Shown here piece after piece: positions 21,738 through 35,700 of a stretch of DNA of 64,000 nt. The notes under the pieces are model-generated. The model made no database searches. It was not told where the DNA came from and saw nothing but the letters and a program-made list of their open reading frames with translations. A program made the translations under genes and the position numbers. The stretch comes from Triplophysa rosa (lineage: Eukaryota > Chordata > Actinopteri > Cypriniformes > Nemacheilidae). Each line of letters opens with the position of its first letter. The stretch's first letter is position 1. The stretch lies in contig NC_079896.1 of the NCBI RefSeq assembly GCF_024868665.1, positions 3,507,029-3,571,028 of the forward strand, given 5' to 3'.

Positions 21738-24700
21738 ACAAAATTTGCTTTCATTATACCAAAATAGCAAGTTGTGTTATTAAAAATAAGTTGTATAAAT
21801 AGATTTTTGGATTTTTGAAATAGTGTTGCATCCAGTCGCAACTGTTGTTTCCTCTCAAGTTCAACATATAGCTGTTACCATGGCAACATCATGTCATCTC
21901 TCACATGCTTCTGGTTCCTCAGTGATATCTGTGTACCTTCAGAAGGTCTCTCACACACATTTTCCACTTTCTCACCTAGGTCACAGGTGCCTTTATCTTA
22001 TGGCCTCTAATGGTTTATTTTAGTGAACCTTATGTGCTGATGCCGCTAATGTGGTTGCGGAAACTGCTTTCACAGCTGCTGCTAATTCTGTGTTTCTTTC
22101 AATTCAGACAGGAGTGGACATTACTGCAATGTGCAAAGTTTTAATAGTTTTATTAGACCCACGGTGCATAGCAGTGCCTAAGAAATATACTTAAGTTAAA
22201 CCTGGTATCTTTAATGCAGGCAAACAGTTTGGGTTTATTTATTTTTTATGCATGATACTGGGCGGTATGATGCTGGTGTGACAGATGTATCATCTTAAGC
22301 CAAATGCATAAACTTGTGCGTTCACAGACATTTCTGCAAATCACAATCATCACACCTGTGTCACGTTTGAGTTTTGTTTTGATTCCTAAATGTCATTGGA
22401 AAAGCTACATGACAGCATTGAATGTCACAGTGCTCATTTGTAAGCATTTTTAAATCAGTGTATTGCTGTTTAGAAAGATGGCTAACATATGCAATTTTTG
22501 TTATAGTGTTCACAAATGTTTAATAAAAATGTCATATAACATATAACCATGAGGCCACATTCTCACATACAACATTAGATTCAATATATTAATGTATTTA
22601 CCAACAAGTAAAACTTGCAAGTAAACATAATTACTTTGATTTAATTTAGGACAGAAATGCCCATTTAAATTTTTAACAGTATAACAGTTGCATAATTTTA
22701 TTTAAATTAAACCGTAAAACTGGAAATTTGGTGATATAAAAATAGAGGGCAGCACAATTTTTTCCCAGGAATGAATTGGATTGTTAAATTGGTACGTCCG
22801 CACCAGAATGGTGCTTGTTTCATAAAACATACTAATTTGATAAAACAGTGCTTAAATAAGCATTTGGCTTAATAAGCTCTATCACTGCTAAATGATATTA
22901 AGTATTCATGTCACCTTACGCATTCGGATACAGCGTTTTCATTGAAGTTGGAAGAAATGTGGTACCATGGTTTGAATATCTTTGGCCTTGAGGTTGTGTG
23001 TGTGTACATCAGAGGTCGAGTCTGCAATGAAAGAAAAATACGATATCTCTCTACTATTGATCAGTTATGCAATACAGTGTCTATGTGTGTATATCTGTGT
23101 AGCTTTTCGGAACCTATATATATCTTAAATTCAACAGCGTGACTGAAGAAGTCTCAAAAAATTCTTCATCTGGTAAAAATCAAGTTCATTTTAAGCCATT
23201 GTGGCTGCAGAGGATGATACCCGAATCAGCCCCTTAGGCCCGTTACACTCATGATAGTGAAATCTAGTCTGTAATATTCACTCTACAATGCAGTCTTGTT
23301 TTCAGAGCAACTGTTGAAAAAAAAGTTTTCAGTGTTACTGGATCATAAAGATGCACTTTTACAAGCACCTCCAATGTACAATCTATGGACTGCTAGATGC
23401 ATATAACCAATATCAATATCAAATGATCAATACTGTCTTACAGCAACTACAAAAACTAAAAAGATAAATGAAAGTGTACTGCTTGTTCATTTCAGTCAAT
23501 CTTGTTCTTTTCTTCTGTGTGTGTTTAGTCAGTCATTCAAAGGGTCAATCAAGGGTCATTCAAATCTCATCCATAAATAAAAATTCTGACATCATTTATT
23601 TAACCTCATGTCATATTGTCAAGATATTTTGAGAAATGTCTCAGTGGTTTTGTGTCCATGCAATTGAAACGAGTTACAAACGTTCTTCAAAACATCTTAT
23701 TTGTGTTCTGTGTTTAGGAAGAAAGTCATACAGGTTTGAAATGACATGAGAGTGAATAATTAATGAAATGATTTTCATTTTGGGGTGAAATGTCCCTTTA
23801 AGGCTATGGTACACTATTAAAAATAAAGGTGCTAAAGAGGGCTCTTTGTTGCGATGCCATAGAATAATCATTCTGTCAAAGGTTTTCTATAAGAAATCAT
23901 TTCTTTCTTTTCTATAGTCTGTAGAACCTTTATTCACCGTAAAGATCCTTCTGTGCACCTTCTAGAAACCTTTAATTTTAGGATGTCCTTGTTTATTTGT
24001 GTGTTGCAAGCAATCCCACTGGTACAACTCCACCCTGCTTTGAGAAATGGTCTTGATGTCCTGGACCTTCTCAGAACATCCTCCAAGCTAATATTTGACG
24101 GATAATTTTAGAAAAGAAATAACACACTCTCTATCAGACCAAGAGCTTTTTAATGTTGATATTATTAGCTCAAAGAAAGATTTGCAGCTTCAGATCATTC
24201 AAAAAGAGGAGGCTGTTGGCACTACACACCCGTCTGCACTTTTCTGAAAGAAGCGGGTGCTCTAAAAATAGCCATTTCTTTGGCAGCAAAATAGACGGGT
24301 AAATGGACAGGGCAAGTTTAAGACAGTCGATGTACTGGCATGATCTCTAATGAGTGAGCAGCGTGGAAGCAAGACTGAGAGAATTTGTGTGTGTAAGAGA
24401 CAATGGGAGGAACAGAATGTTCAGAAGTGACAAGAATAGAAGAGATGACAGGAAGGAGGTTCGCAACACAATTTGACACCTTTGTGAAATATTTACGGTT
24501 AGGCAAATTTAACCGAGGCACAGATTTTGTTCGCCAGCAAATGCTTCCTAGTCCTGGCTATTCATAGAATATTGATTATCTATGGGTCGCATATCAATGA
24601 CTTATAAGAGCTTTCCATCTTAACCGGTATTCTTTTCCTATTATTTAATCCTTTGCATCTGGTCCCTGGCATTGAGGGTCAGATATAAACACAGACTCTC

Positions 24701-25510
24701 TGTTTGCATAGGCTATTAAAAGAAAGATACTTTGGCTCGTTTTACTCAAACGTCAATATCTGTGAAACAGTGGGGATAAAAATACACTTCCAATCTATAG
24801 GTATCTTTCAGCTAAATCCCTCAGTGCCGCTCAAGGCAATGTTTCATTGAAAAAGAGAGTATATGTGCCCTCTAAAGGTAGTGTCGTGAAATACAGTGCA
24901 CATGTTTACATTGTTTACCTGAAGTCTATTTTTGGGTTGTTAAGGAATCACAGAGAAATTTCACACCAAAGTTGAATAAATATGAATAAATATTAAAATA
25001 TTAACAAACAAAATATGACAATTAAACAGAAACAAACCTCTATCCAGCTAAATTCTTATTGCTGGATTGAAAAGATATAAAAACGGATATCATGTACTGT
25101 ATGCTTACAAATGCACTTTTAAACGTATTAACTAATATATCTTGAATGTTTAATTATTAAGCAAAAATTAACTGCAAAATACATTTTTAAGCTTTTACAA
25201 CAATGTTTATTTCTATGTCTGTCCTTATGCTACTGTGAAAAATTCTGCTTAACAGCTTTACTTCAAAACTACCTTCAAATTTTAAGTTAAATCAAATTGG
25301 CTTTACGAGTCACTTGACTTTAAATTTGATAAAACTGACTTAAGTTGAATTTGGCTTAATTACTTTGTTTTAAGTTACGTGAAATGCAACTAGATTTTTA
25401 AGTCAGTTTAATATGATTTAAATTCAAATGACTATAGCCAATTTGATTTAACTTAAAACGTATGGCAGCTTTTGAAATATTTTTTTTTAAGTTGAAATAG
25501 GTCAAATATA
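21738..25510. other. Intergenic, MITE fragments only
   Basis: Two repeats are visible. A degenerate TTAA-type element lies at about 23,530-23,801 (right end TGTCCCTTTAA, with AAGATATTTTGAGAAATGTC inside). A CACTATTAAAAATAAAGGTGC-family element lies at about 23,812-23,980. The remainder is AT-rich with no domain-bearing frame. Confidence 0.5.
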
Positions 25511-25520
25511 CGTATTTATA

Positions 25521-25680
25521 CATTGAAAAAAAACAAGTAAAACAACTTTACTTGATTTTGTGTGTAAATTTGCTTAATTTTTGCACACAACTTTTATAAG
25601 TAAATGTACTTTAATAGAACTGAAAAAACTACGTAAATTAACACAAAAAAACTATGTAAATCCAACTAATTTTTTCAGTG
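25521..25680. mobile_element. TA-flanked MITE, 160 bp
   Basis: TA occurs at 25,519-25,520 and 25,681-25,682. The ends are CATTGAAAAAAAACAAGTAA and an inverted ACTAATTTTTTCAGTG. It is AT-rich and non-coding, a mariner-type MITE by target site. Confidence 0.6.
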
Positions 25681-25912
25681 TAGTGAAGCCTGAAAGTAGC
25701 ATAGCACTTTAAAACATTTCACTGCCTTAAAATTTAAAGTACAATTACAAGTAATTTCAACTTAATATTTAAATTCTGTAATTATCAAAATAAGTTTAAA
25801 TTGCTTAATTTTTTATCTACATTTTTTGCAATGTTTGTTTGTTATGTAAATAATAATAAATATGTAAAAAACATCTCAAAATTTGAGGCAGCAAAATTTA
25901 TGCAGGTTTTCC

Positions 25913-26111
25913 GGACAGGGCTTAAGCCAAGTCCCAGACTAATTTAAATGTTAGAGGTGTCTTGATCGAAAACAACTTGCACTGACATCTTAATGCAGTC
26001 TTAAGATGCACACAGTAATGTTTTTTTTGTATGCTTTTAAAAACAATTTATATATCTTAATTTACCTAAGGCCAGTTCTTTTTTAAGCTTATTCCTGTCC
26101 GGGAAACCGCC
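25913..26111. mobile_element. GGTTTCC...GGAAACCGC MITE, copy 1
   Basis: The left end GGTTTTCCGGACAGGGCTTA and the right end TCCTGTCCGGGAAACCGC are inverted matches. The interior shares ACTTGCACTGACATCTTAA and AAGATGCACAC motifs with the second copy at 26,790-27,000. Confidence 0.7.
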
Positions 26112-26789
26112 TTTAGAAAACACTTATTTTACTATATTGTGCTAAATAGCAACAAATACATTGGCACTGTATTAAACCCTCAAATCTTCTTTCGTCTCAC
26201 AAGTGTTCAGCTGCCATATGGTATGGACTCAGATCCAAGAACATGGGCTGCCATGAACCACACCCTCTCCCCTGAGAGAGAGTAAAACTGGTGAACAGGG
26301 ACCAGAGGGAGGGCAGGGGCAGGGCACACCTCTCTCATACTGTCCAACTGACACCGGCTGTGTTTGTTTACCACAACATACATTTTGGATATAACTGTTC
26401 CTCTGTGTGGTTTCTTAAGTAATCAGGGTTTTATGGCCAAAATAACTGTATTGTTATTGGCCAATAGAGTACACGGTACCAACAAAAGCATTATAAAAGA
26501 TTAACTCAACAGCTGCTATGAAATCAATAACCAGGAAAGGTTTCCCAGGCACAGAATGAGTCAGTCTTTAGTGCAATAAAAGTCTCTATACGAATATTTA
26601 TGTTATGTAACAAAATATATTTACCATGGCAACCATAGTTTCAGTTGTTAAATGTTATTACAGTTTTTGTTACTGTCATAAAACTTTGGTAATCAAACGA
26701 TTACTTTATATAAATTTACAGTAATATAAGTATAAATTTATCAACCTGGTAATTTTGGACTATTGTAAATGGGAAAATTCCACATGCCT

Positions 26790-27000
26790 GTAAACTCCTA
26801 GGAGACTAACTTAAATGTTAGTGAGGTGTCCTGATCACACATAACTTGCACTAACATATCTTAAAATATATAAGTGCGATTGGTTTGTCTCAAGATGCAC
26901 ACCAGTAACGTATTATTTGTAAAGTATGTTTTTAGATTTAAATATCCTAATTTAAGGCATAGTCCTGGTTTAAACGAATCCCTGTCCAGGAAACCGCCCC
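26790..27000. mobile_element. GGTTTCC...GGAAACCGC MITE, copy 2 (left end decayed)
   Basis: The right end ATCCCTGTCCAGGAAACCGC and the internal ACTTGCACTAACATATCTTA and AAGATGCACACCAGTAA motifs match copy 1 in the same orientation about 0.9 kb upstream. The left terminus is degenerate. Confidence 0.65.
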
Positions 27001-27001
27001 C

Positions 27002-30000
27002 TAGAGTTAAATGATTATCAGTTTCTCTTTCACATTTTAGTCATAAATGTTGAGCAATGATCGTAAGAAGAAAGACGTTCTACATTAAGAGTAAATGATA
27101 TGACGTAAGGTGTGGCACCATTTTCATGAGCTAGCACATGAGAAGTCTTAAAATAACTTTCATGAGTTAATATTACATTACCTGCCAAGCTCAGCACAGC
27201 AACTTTCTCATGCTAGCATAAATTGTGTAGAAAATCACTTAATTTAGTTAATATATACTGTATATGGTAAATAAATATTATTCTGGCAAATAGCTGGTAG
27301 GAATTGCTACAAATGGCTGCAGGATTTTAATATTCAAAATTTTGTGTTTAAATATTCACCCCAAAACTGTCACAACAGCTCCTCATCATGGCTTGAAAGC
27401 AATTACTTTCTTCATTTTCTTTCACTATCACAAACAGCAATGACAGATGCTAAAGTAGAATTGCTATGTGTATTCACAAAGGAAAAAAGCTTCAGCACTA
27501 CTATTGTTACTACTGGTAATAAAACAGCCAATGCACTAACTCTGTGTATAAACATCAATTATTTTTTGTTTTGTTTCTAACTTCAAATCAAATCTTCTCT
27601 CGCATGCTCTTATCCATCTCATAAATGCCTTTTCAAAACACTGCATTTTACTTTTTTCCACTAGAGGCAGTGTGAAACCACACAAGGGTTCATTGAATCA
27701 AGTTTCAGTTCCACACTGCCTCTGTCCATGCAGCATGTCTGCTCCTACAAGAGAAGAAACACATCAAGGACAAGTCAGGGACAACAACCGACAATCTGAA
27801 ACAACATATTCTTACTCATTTGTAAACAATACTTCTCATACAAAAAATACTATATTATTAAATATTATTTAATATTATATATATTTGTAAAATTTATATA
27901 TCTTGACATATATGTAAGTATATATGAAGATATACAGTATATATATATATATATATAAGTATATATAAGAATATACATTTGCAAAAACAGATAACATTTA
28001 AAAAAAATGTTTATATCAATCAAACTGCAGTTGCTTTGTATTGATTAAGTAATAATAACTCAAAAAATACAGCTGACTAACACAATAAAAAACATAATGA
28101 TAACATAATAAAAAAACATGATTTTTGAACATTTTAAAAATGGTTTTTATCAGTTTTTGCCAATAAACTTATGTAATAATGCTAGCTTTTTGCTAACTTT
28201 TTGTTTTATGTAGGTATAAATTAGGTAAATTGGGAAACTTTTTGAAAATCAAAATTAGTGTCCTACCTGAATTCATGCTATATTATGAAGGACATTATGT
28301 CCTCTCCATTATGTGGAGAGCTGAAAATTTGCTTTATTAAATTACGATCATTTTAGAGAATTAAAATTTCCATATCAACAAAACAATGTTGTTTTTCTTA
28401 TTAACATGTTGACAAATGTTGAACCGCATACCCTCTTAAACATTTGGGAAATAAAAAAACTACCTTTTCCTAAATAATTTATGATTTTTTCATAAGCTGC
28501 CGAGAATATAGTTACTGTATTGGAGAACATTTGTGAAAATTGGAGAAAAATTGTGTCAACTATCATAGGCTATGACATAGCATACTATATTGTTTAAAAT
28601 CTAAAATCCAAGGCTGTTTCAACAAGGCCTGTTCCATGAATTACAATTTGTGTTTGTTGCTTTGGATAAGAGAATTCATTAAATGGTAACTTGCTCATAA
28701 CAGTAGTCAGTGGTCATCTATTTCTGTACATCCATGTCCCTGAGCATTAGATGATTAATCACATTTTCTTTACGAGAAGATGGCTGTTTTCTCTCGTGAT
28801 CACCTGGAAAATAACTTGAGTTTGCATAATTCCGATAACACAGTCACTACAAGAGTGACCTCCAAAGACGATTAGCAAAACGCTTCAGGATTAGTTAACA
28901 AAAAATAAAATTCGGACATTATTTGAAAATATCTTCAGCAAAAGATGATCATTTATTGTTTAGTGATTTCTAGTTTTAAATTTGACTGATTTAATAAAGC
29001 AAGCCTTAAAACTCTCAAAACAGTATTTGAACCTTTGTTGTATACTGTATGTGTGACTCAACCCAATATTTGAGCAATTTCAAAGTAAAATTTGTTTTTA
29101 CTGAAAAACGCAAATGAGATATTGTAAATCTCTGCTAAATAAAGAACGATGTAATATATCTCCCCAAAGGAGTAACAGTAACATATCCTCTATTTTACTG
29201 TGATCAATTTTCATAACCACTACATATGTAAACAAACTAGCATTTAAACAAATCAATGCAAGTAAACCTAAAGACCCAAGAGGTGTAAATGTTAAAACCC
29301 ATTTGTTTATAGAACGCATCATTTCGCTGTAAGTGAATTGAAGTGCATAAAATCAATGCATCCATTCCATTACTCTCAGTGTATTGATCTACAGCAGAGA
29401 GCAGCTGTCTGGACTGTGTCAAAGGGAGAGTCCTGAAGTCCATGAGAGTGTTGCTAAGGTGATAGACAGTCTGCCTTAAAATGGGCAGGTCGGTGAAATA
29501 CTATAGACGGACTGTAGACCTCAAAAGCCCAAGTCTCATTTCACATGTAAGACTACACAGGCGGAGAGGCAGTTAACCCTTGATACACTGCAGCTCAGTA
29601 TACCCAAAATATGTTTGGACATCACTGGTAAAAATGCATGAATGACATAGCATTTCATAATAAAAATAATCAATCAAATAGCCAATTTTAAGGTTTTAAA
29701 TAATAGATAAACTGTCTAAAATGTATTTGGACACTTGATTGTCAAACACATGGAGGATATCCATAATTATTGTGATGAACTACACCTATGGAAACTATTG
29801 ACATCAAACATCGGCAAAGAAAGAAAACTTGCAAAGTTTGAAAACGTAGGAACAATTCCATTGACAACTGAACTAACATTATAGGTGCAGTGTGTAATAT
29901 TTAGCAGGATCAATTGACAGAAATGCAATTTGTACATAACTATGTCTTCAGAGGTGTGTAAAGACCTTACATAATGAAGCGTTGTGTTTTTATTTCCTTC

Positions 30001-31130
30001 TCAACCTCACCGCTAGATGCTGCTAATTTCCACATTGCTCCTTTAACTGAGATGAATAAATGCTGTAAAACTATATTGCTTATAGTTAATTCATGTTAGC
30101 AAATGCATTAACCAATGTTAACAAATACAATTAAATTCATACATTTTGATGGGAAAGAAGTCAAAAAGAATACTGCAAGACATGCAATGTGAAACAGCTT
30201 GTTCTGGGAAAGGTGCCCTAAAAAAATAAGCAAATCGTTTTCAAGCTAAAAATAAATAAAGTATGTGGCTACTTTCAGGCCCCATTAGTTTTGAGATGTT
30301 ACTCAAAAACTTTTTTTTGCACGACAAGTCGATTCTGTTAAACCAAAATAAACAGCATGAGCTATAATACAGCTTGGCCGTACAATAAACCGTCCTCTCA
30401 GTGAGTGTCTGATAATAACGTAAATGAATCTGGAGAGCCGGCCTGCACCTGTGAGAGCCATCACGGAAATGATTTTTGTTGTTTCTAGGTGTGTCGGTAA
30501 CACTTCCAAAATAAGTGCCAATCTTAGTGTCATCCCCTTATAAGATGGACAACAGTCTTTCAATAAATTACAAGAACAATTCCACAATGGCTATATAAAA
30601 ATATAGTCTGTGTCTCTATTTATAGGGCTTCTTCTAATTTAAAACATCAGAGTGATGTGCTGGACCGCTTCCAGTTCCCTTTGTAGGCACGGCTCCTCCG
30701 ACCGAGTGGATCGTTTTGGCCCGCTTCGGGAAGCCGCAGCCTAATCCTTTAATGTGATGCTTTAAAGTAGGATGTCATCCGGAAAAAGCAAACGAAGCAT
30801 CTGTATCCAGATCATTACTGTGGACAATTAACAGACAAAACAAGTAGTGTCTGCTCATCGGAGCGTCATTACACAACATCAACATCAACATAGAATCTAT
30901 CAAGTTTAATAAATCCTATTTTTCACTGGGGAGGAAGTTTTGAAACGTTCCTGAAAGTTACTGTTTTTAAAGATCACTGTACAAAAAAATACCTTGAAAC
31001 ATGTCAACTGTTAAGTATACTTATTTTTATATAACTTTGCCTAGGTGTTCTTAAAATGGCGAACTCAAAGTATCAAGGTAAATTATGAATAATTAATTTA
31101 TATTAAAAAATGTACTCATAACCTATACCT
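27002..31130. other. Intergenic, AT-rich, no gene seen
   Basis: There is a TA microsatellite at 27,937-27,957. A fragment at about 28,005-28,140 is related to the element at 39,047-39,288 (shared CAATCAAACTGCAGTTG and ACTCAAAAAATACAGCT). The 160-bp relative of the 20,711 element lies at 29,883-30,042 and a GTTAACA-type repeat at 30,050-30,130. A somewhat GC-richer block is at 30,660-30,760. Frames in this interval are short and featureless. Confidence 0.5.
29883..30042. mobile_element. 160-bp deletion derivative of the 20,711-21,731 element
   Basis: It starts AGGTGCAGTGTGTAATATTT and ends in an inverted ATTTCCACATTGCTCCTTT. It shares GGATCAATTGACAGAAATGC, CTATGTCTTCAGAGGTGT and GACCTTACATAATGAA blocks with the larger element. 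All of the internal frame has been lost. Confidence 0.7.
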
Positions 31131-31132
31131 AA

Positions 31133-31438
31133 AATCCGTTCACACCAAGAATGATAACTACAATGATAACTATAACAAAGGAAAAAGTCTACATTTACAA
31201 CAACTATATCAATAATCAAACAGATAAACAATATCGTTGGGATCACTTCCAAACTATCCAAAAATATGATGATATGATGAAACATTGACAGCCAATCAAA
31301 AACCATTCAAATTTAAAGGGCCCACGCATTTTTAATGTGAAACTTGTGTGCAAACTTGAGTGAACTTGTTATCGTCACCTGGTTTGGATGATGACGTGGT
31401 TAGCGCTTACAGTTACCATTCTTGGTGTGAACAGACCT
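31133..31438. mobile_element. Non-autonomous element, GTTCACACCAAGAATG ends
   Basis: The left end CCGTTCACACCAAGAATGAT is matched by an inverted right end CATTCTTGGTGTGAACAGAC. The internal sequence has repeated GATAACTA motifs and no coding capacity. Confidence 0.7.
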
Positions 31439-32304
31439 TTACAGTCGAGACAATACATTAAATGTTTTACAGTGGGTGATCATGCATCAAATGAAGCATA
31501 AATACAGAATCTAGGTTCTTAAATATTTGCCCAACCAACCGTTATGATAACCTTTCCAACATGACAAAAATTCACCCGTGACCGGAGGAATTTTTAGCTT
31601 TCACTTTGTTTCTGACAAGATTACAGTCTAGATTTACAGTAACATTCTTTCTATTCTCAGTCTCTTTTTATCGCTCTCTGTCTCCTGTCTCAAAATCATG
31701 ACTGCTCGCTCATTCTGTTAATCTGACGAATCATCGCCTCCTGGCACCAGTTTTGCTTAAATTGGCAAGGATGTCAAGAATGAATTACAGCGAGCCTTCC
31801 GGCGTTCAGTAAACTCAGGGTGTAGAATGTGGAGTTTTGCTCTTATATGGAATGTGACACTGCACTAATTGTCCCCGCAGCCCTCCACCTTCCATTATCA
31901 TACGCCTAAATAAACTCAAATTAATTCTCGCTATAGTAACAGAAAAACTGCCAGCTCTGTTCAAGTGTTTTTCACAAGTGTGGTCATTGTGAAGCCAACA
32001 AAAATCAGTTGGTACATTTGCAAAATAAAATAACAAGCAATAGAAACCTCAACTTTAGAGTAAATGATACCCATCACTAGGACACTTACAGAGGGATCCA
32101 TTTTTAAGCACATGGTAAAAGAGGGCCTAATCTCTCTGTTCTTGGTCAAGTGTGCGGGACAGCAAACAGGACACATTATTTACGATATAGAATGTAATTT
32201 TTGGTAATTTAACGTTTTCCCAAAGTTGTATAAGGACATACCGACATAAAACTTTTAAGCTGTAGCTTTTGCCTCAATATCAACATCTCTGTTTGAAACA
32301 TTAA

Positions 32305-32771
32305 AGCTTGTACACACCGGGATGATAATCGCACACGGTTTTTCGAGACGTTTTTCGGCATTCGTACCCAAACGATTTTCACTGGCATTGAGCCGAGTGA
32401 TCGTGCAAATTCACTCCCTGACATAGATGGTGCTTAATGAAAATCAGAAACATCCCGGTACACAAAGTGGCGCTGCGCAACTTTATGCTTCTGACACTCG
32501 CTTGTCACACAGAAGAAGAATTCATCTTGGTTCCTCTTCATCAATATGTGCTCGGCAAGACCGTTTTGTGCTTGAGCTCCACCAAGTCATGTTTTACTGT
32601 AACTTCAGCAGCTCCAGGCACGTGAACAAAAGCACCATTCTCTTTGGTCGGCCAGTTTTTGAAACAAAAAAGCGTTTTTTTTTTTTAATGACGCTTTTAC
32701 GCCTGCCGTTTTGCGCGTCGGTGTGCGCACTCACATTGGCGCCCTTTGTTTAGTCACGGTGTGGACAAGCC
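32305..32771. mobile_element. TTAA-flanked element, AGCTTGTACACACCG ends
   Basis: TTAA stands at 32,301-32,304 and 32,772-32,775. The left end AGCTTGTACACACCG pairs with the right end CGGTGTGGACAAGC. GC content is higher inside than outside. Frames at 32,427-32,753 lie wholly in the element and show no domain. Confidence 0.78.
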
Positions 32772-32775
32772 TTAA

Positions 32776-35700
32776 CATTGCAGGTTTCTTTACAAACGTA
32801 CCTTTACGTGAGTTCAAGTCAAATTACGTAAAACTAATATTTTTTCATCATTAGATTACCATTGCAAAACGGGTTAGGACAACAGTATAAAAACAGATTT
32901 TAAAGTATTTGCAGTAACTGATTTTAGTCATTTTAACCTCAGCAGCCAATCAGATTACAGCTCCTGACATTTTTGTCCACAATATATATCAGACAGTCAG
33001 TGTGGATCTATGAATGCGCTCATGTTGACACTAAAGGACGGCATGAACTCATGTTTCTTCTCGCTCTCACGCTTCGATGTATAATGTTTAAAAGAGAACG
33101 TATCCATTCAACTGATACAGCAAACTCTCAGGCCACCGATGTCAAACGGACCCCCATTAATCAATATCTGGGCGACATTGAACTTCTTGGCTTTTTCATA
33201 GTGGATCATTCAGCACTTTTGCAACCTATTCAAAACCCTTACTCAGACTCTGCTGCACATTTATAGAGACATGCAGATCATGCGTCTGCAATCGCATCAC
33301 TGTCCTCCAGCACTATATAGATCTCTTACCTTTTGTATGTCTCACTCGCAGTTGCCAGACATCAGCAGGCTGCTAAAAGAAGAGTTGATGAATGGCCCCT
33401 TTCACCGCCGGCCTCTGGACCCTAAACAGAATTGCATTGGATCTCCTGTATAAGCAGTTTAAAGCTGTAGCTGAATCACTGCTGAGCACTGCTGCAGATG
33501 TTTGTGTGTGCGTGTGAGAAAGCGGTTGTGTGTGTTTATTGCGTGCATAGTCAGGTCCCCTGAGCTGTTGGAGAGGAAGGGGCCAAAGAAGTGTGATGTG
33601 GATTGTGTATTTGTGCGCATGTGTTTTGACAGTGATATTGTGTGCCAACTCAGGTCACATGGGATTGTGTATGAGAAATGCTAAAACGTATGGGATGTGC
33701 ATTTTATTAATGCCCGTGTGTATGTTTCCCCACACATTACTTTTCCTTGTGCATGTGCGTGATGGTGTGGCTATGTTTGGGATGGAATACTAAGTTAGTA
33801 CTTAATGAATACTATCTAGTGTAGTATATAGTTTCATGCTTACTATTTTTTTTAAAACAAAACGTAAATGAAACCGTGTCAGTTCACAATAAACATTTAC
33901 AACAGCAATAAACTACAATGACCTTCAACGTTTGCATGTTTTTGTTATTCAGCCAACATTAGCTTTCAACAGAATACAACCAACAGAACGTTTATAACCA
34001 AAATCAATATATCACTATATAGAGGATTTCACTGGACACACGGACACATTTATTAGGGCTGCATGATAATTTATCGTGATACCACTAACTCCTATTGCAA
34101 TCGAGCTGGCTGCGATATGTAATGTGTCGATTTATTTTTAATGCGTAGCTTGTCCATGAAGCACGTCTCTGGGATCAGTAGGAAATGCTGCTCGATCTAA
34201 AAGCAGTGCGAGTTTGAGTCGCTTATAATGTGCATTTGAAAAAGCAACACCCGTCAAACATGATCATTATAAATATACTTTATTGTCATAAAAATACCTG
34301 ATGAGGCTTGAGTAACAGTGATAAAAAGATGTCCATAGGCAATTCCTAGATTCTAGAACGTGTTATGGTCTTCTTCTGCAGTGCGTATTTGGAGTTCCCG
34401 CACGAGAGCGCCCTCTGGCTTTCGGATGCAGCAGCATTTTCCCGTACTTCACTCAAAAAGCTGTGCATAAATCACGTGGTATTTATCGTCGGTTTATCTG
34501 ACAGCCCTAACATTTATCTTAATATTTTGTTGTATATTAACTGTATTAAATTAGATTAGAACTACTTAACAGTTATTGATTCATTGCGGAGGTCTACCGG
34601 AAGTTATGTTTGGGCCACATAACGTTTATATGAAACCGTCTGTATGATCTATAAAATTTTAAAAAATAAAACCGGAAACGCTTCAGGACCAGTGTTTACA
34701 TCTTGATAAGTGGTCAATAAATATAAATGTCTGAGGTTAAAAGACAATCTTTAAGTAATTGTAAAATTTAATTTTTTTAGTAAAAATGGGTCTCACAGAC
34801 CCGAACACCACACAAGTGTTAAATCAATGACCGGTTTCCAGTTCTCCACTTGGATATTAACAAATTGTTTGTTTATTTAAAAAGCCCTATACGTTTTTCG
34901 CATTAAAATACATGTACAATGAGTGCAAATTTATTTTACAAGACGCAGGTTGCCTCATGGAGGCCGTCACATCGAGATCACACGACCAGCCAAATCAGAC
35001 TCGTTTTATCTCGGTGTCCACCACATTATTGGACTCATTTCCCAAATGGAATAAATGAATCGTGACCGCCTACAAATAGCACATTTGTACAACAGCACAG
35101 GTATCCAAAAAAACGGTTGCTATTGCATTGTGCTGAAAACACGCCACTAAATGCTGGTCCCCAGATGACTGTGATATCAATAGCCATGAACACAAAAAAT
35201 ACCAGGCACATTTTTCAGCAGCCCAATGAAATGAGTCGGGAAAAGTGATGATTTTAGCAAATGTAGCAAGTCGGGTTTCTATGAATTTAGAAAATATGCT
35301 TACTGTGCACTACATGCATACTATAAATAAGTAGTATGAAAGGATGCTATTCTAAACAGAGAGCGTACGCAACTGTTTGTCTCTCTACGTACCGTGCACG
35401 TGTTTGTGTCTGCAAATGTGTGTGCGCTAGCATGTGTGTGCGTGTTCGTGCTCTGGAGATGTTTGCTTACTCTGCACGAGCTCTGGTCCCAGCGTCCTTT
35501 ACTCGCCTCACAGAGCCTAAGAGCTCTCGCCGGCTCCACTACTGAGGGGTCTGTCTCTGAAACCCCAACCAACCCTGAAAAGACACAGACAGAAAAGTGA
35601 GAGAGCCACGCGCAGAAATAAGAACCCGGTCTAAAGTTTAAAACCGAGCCAGATGCAAAGGTAAGGTGTGTGTGTGACGGTGCATGTGCGTCTGCCTGAT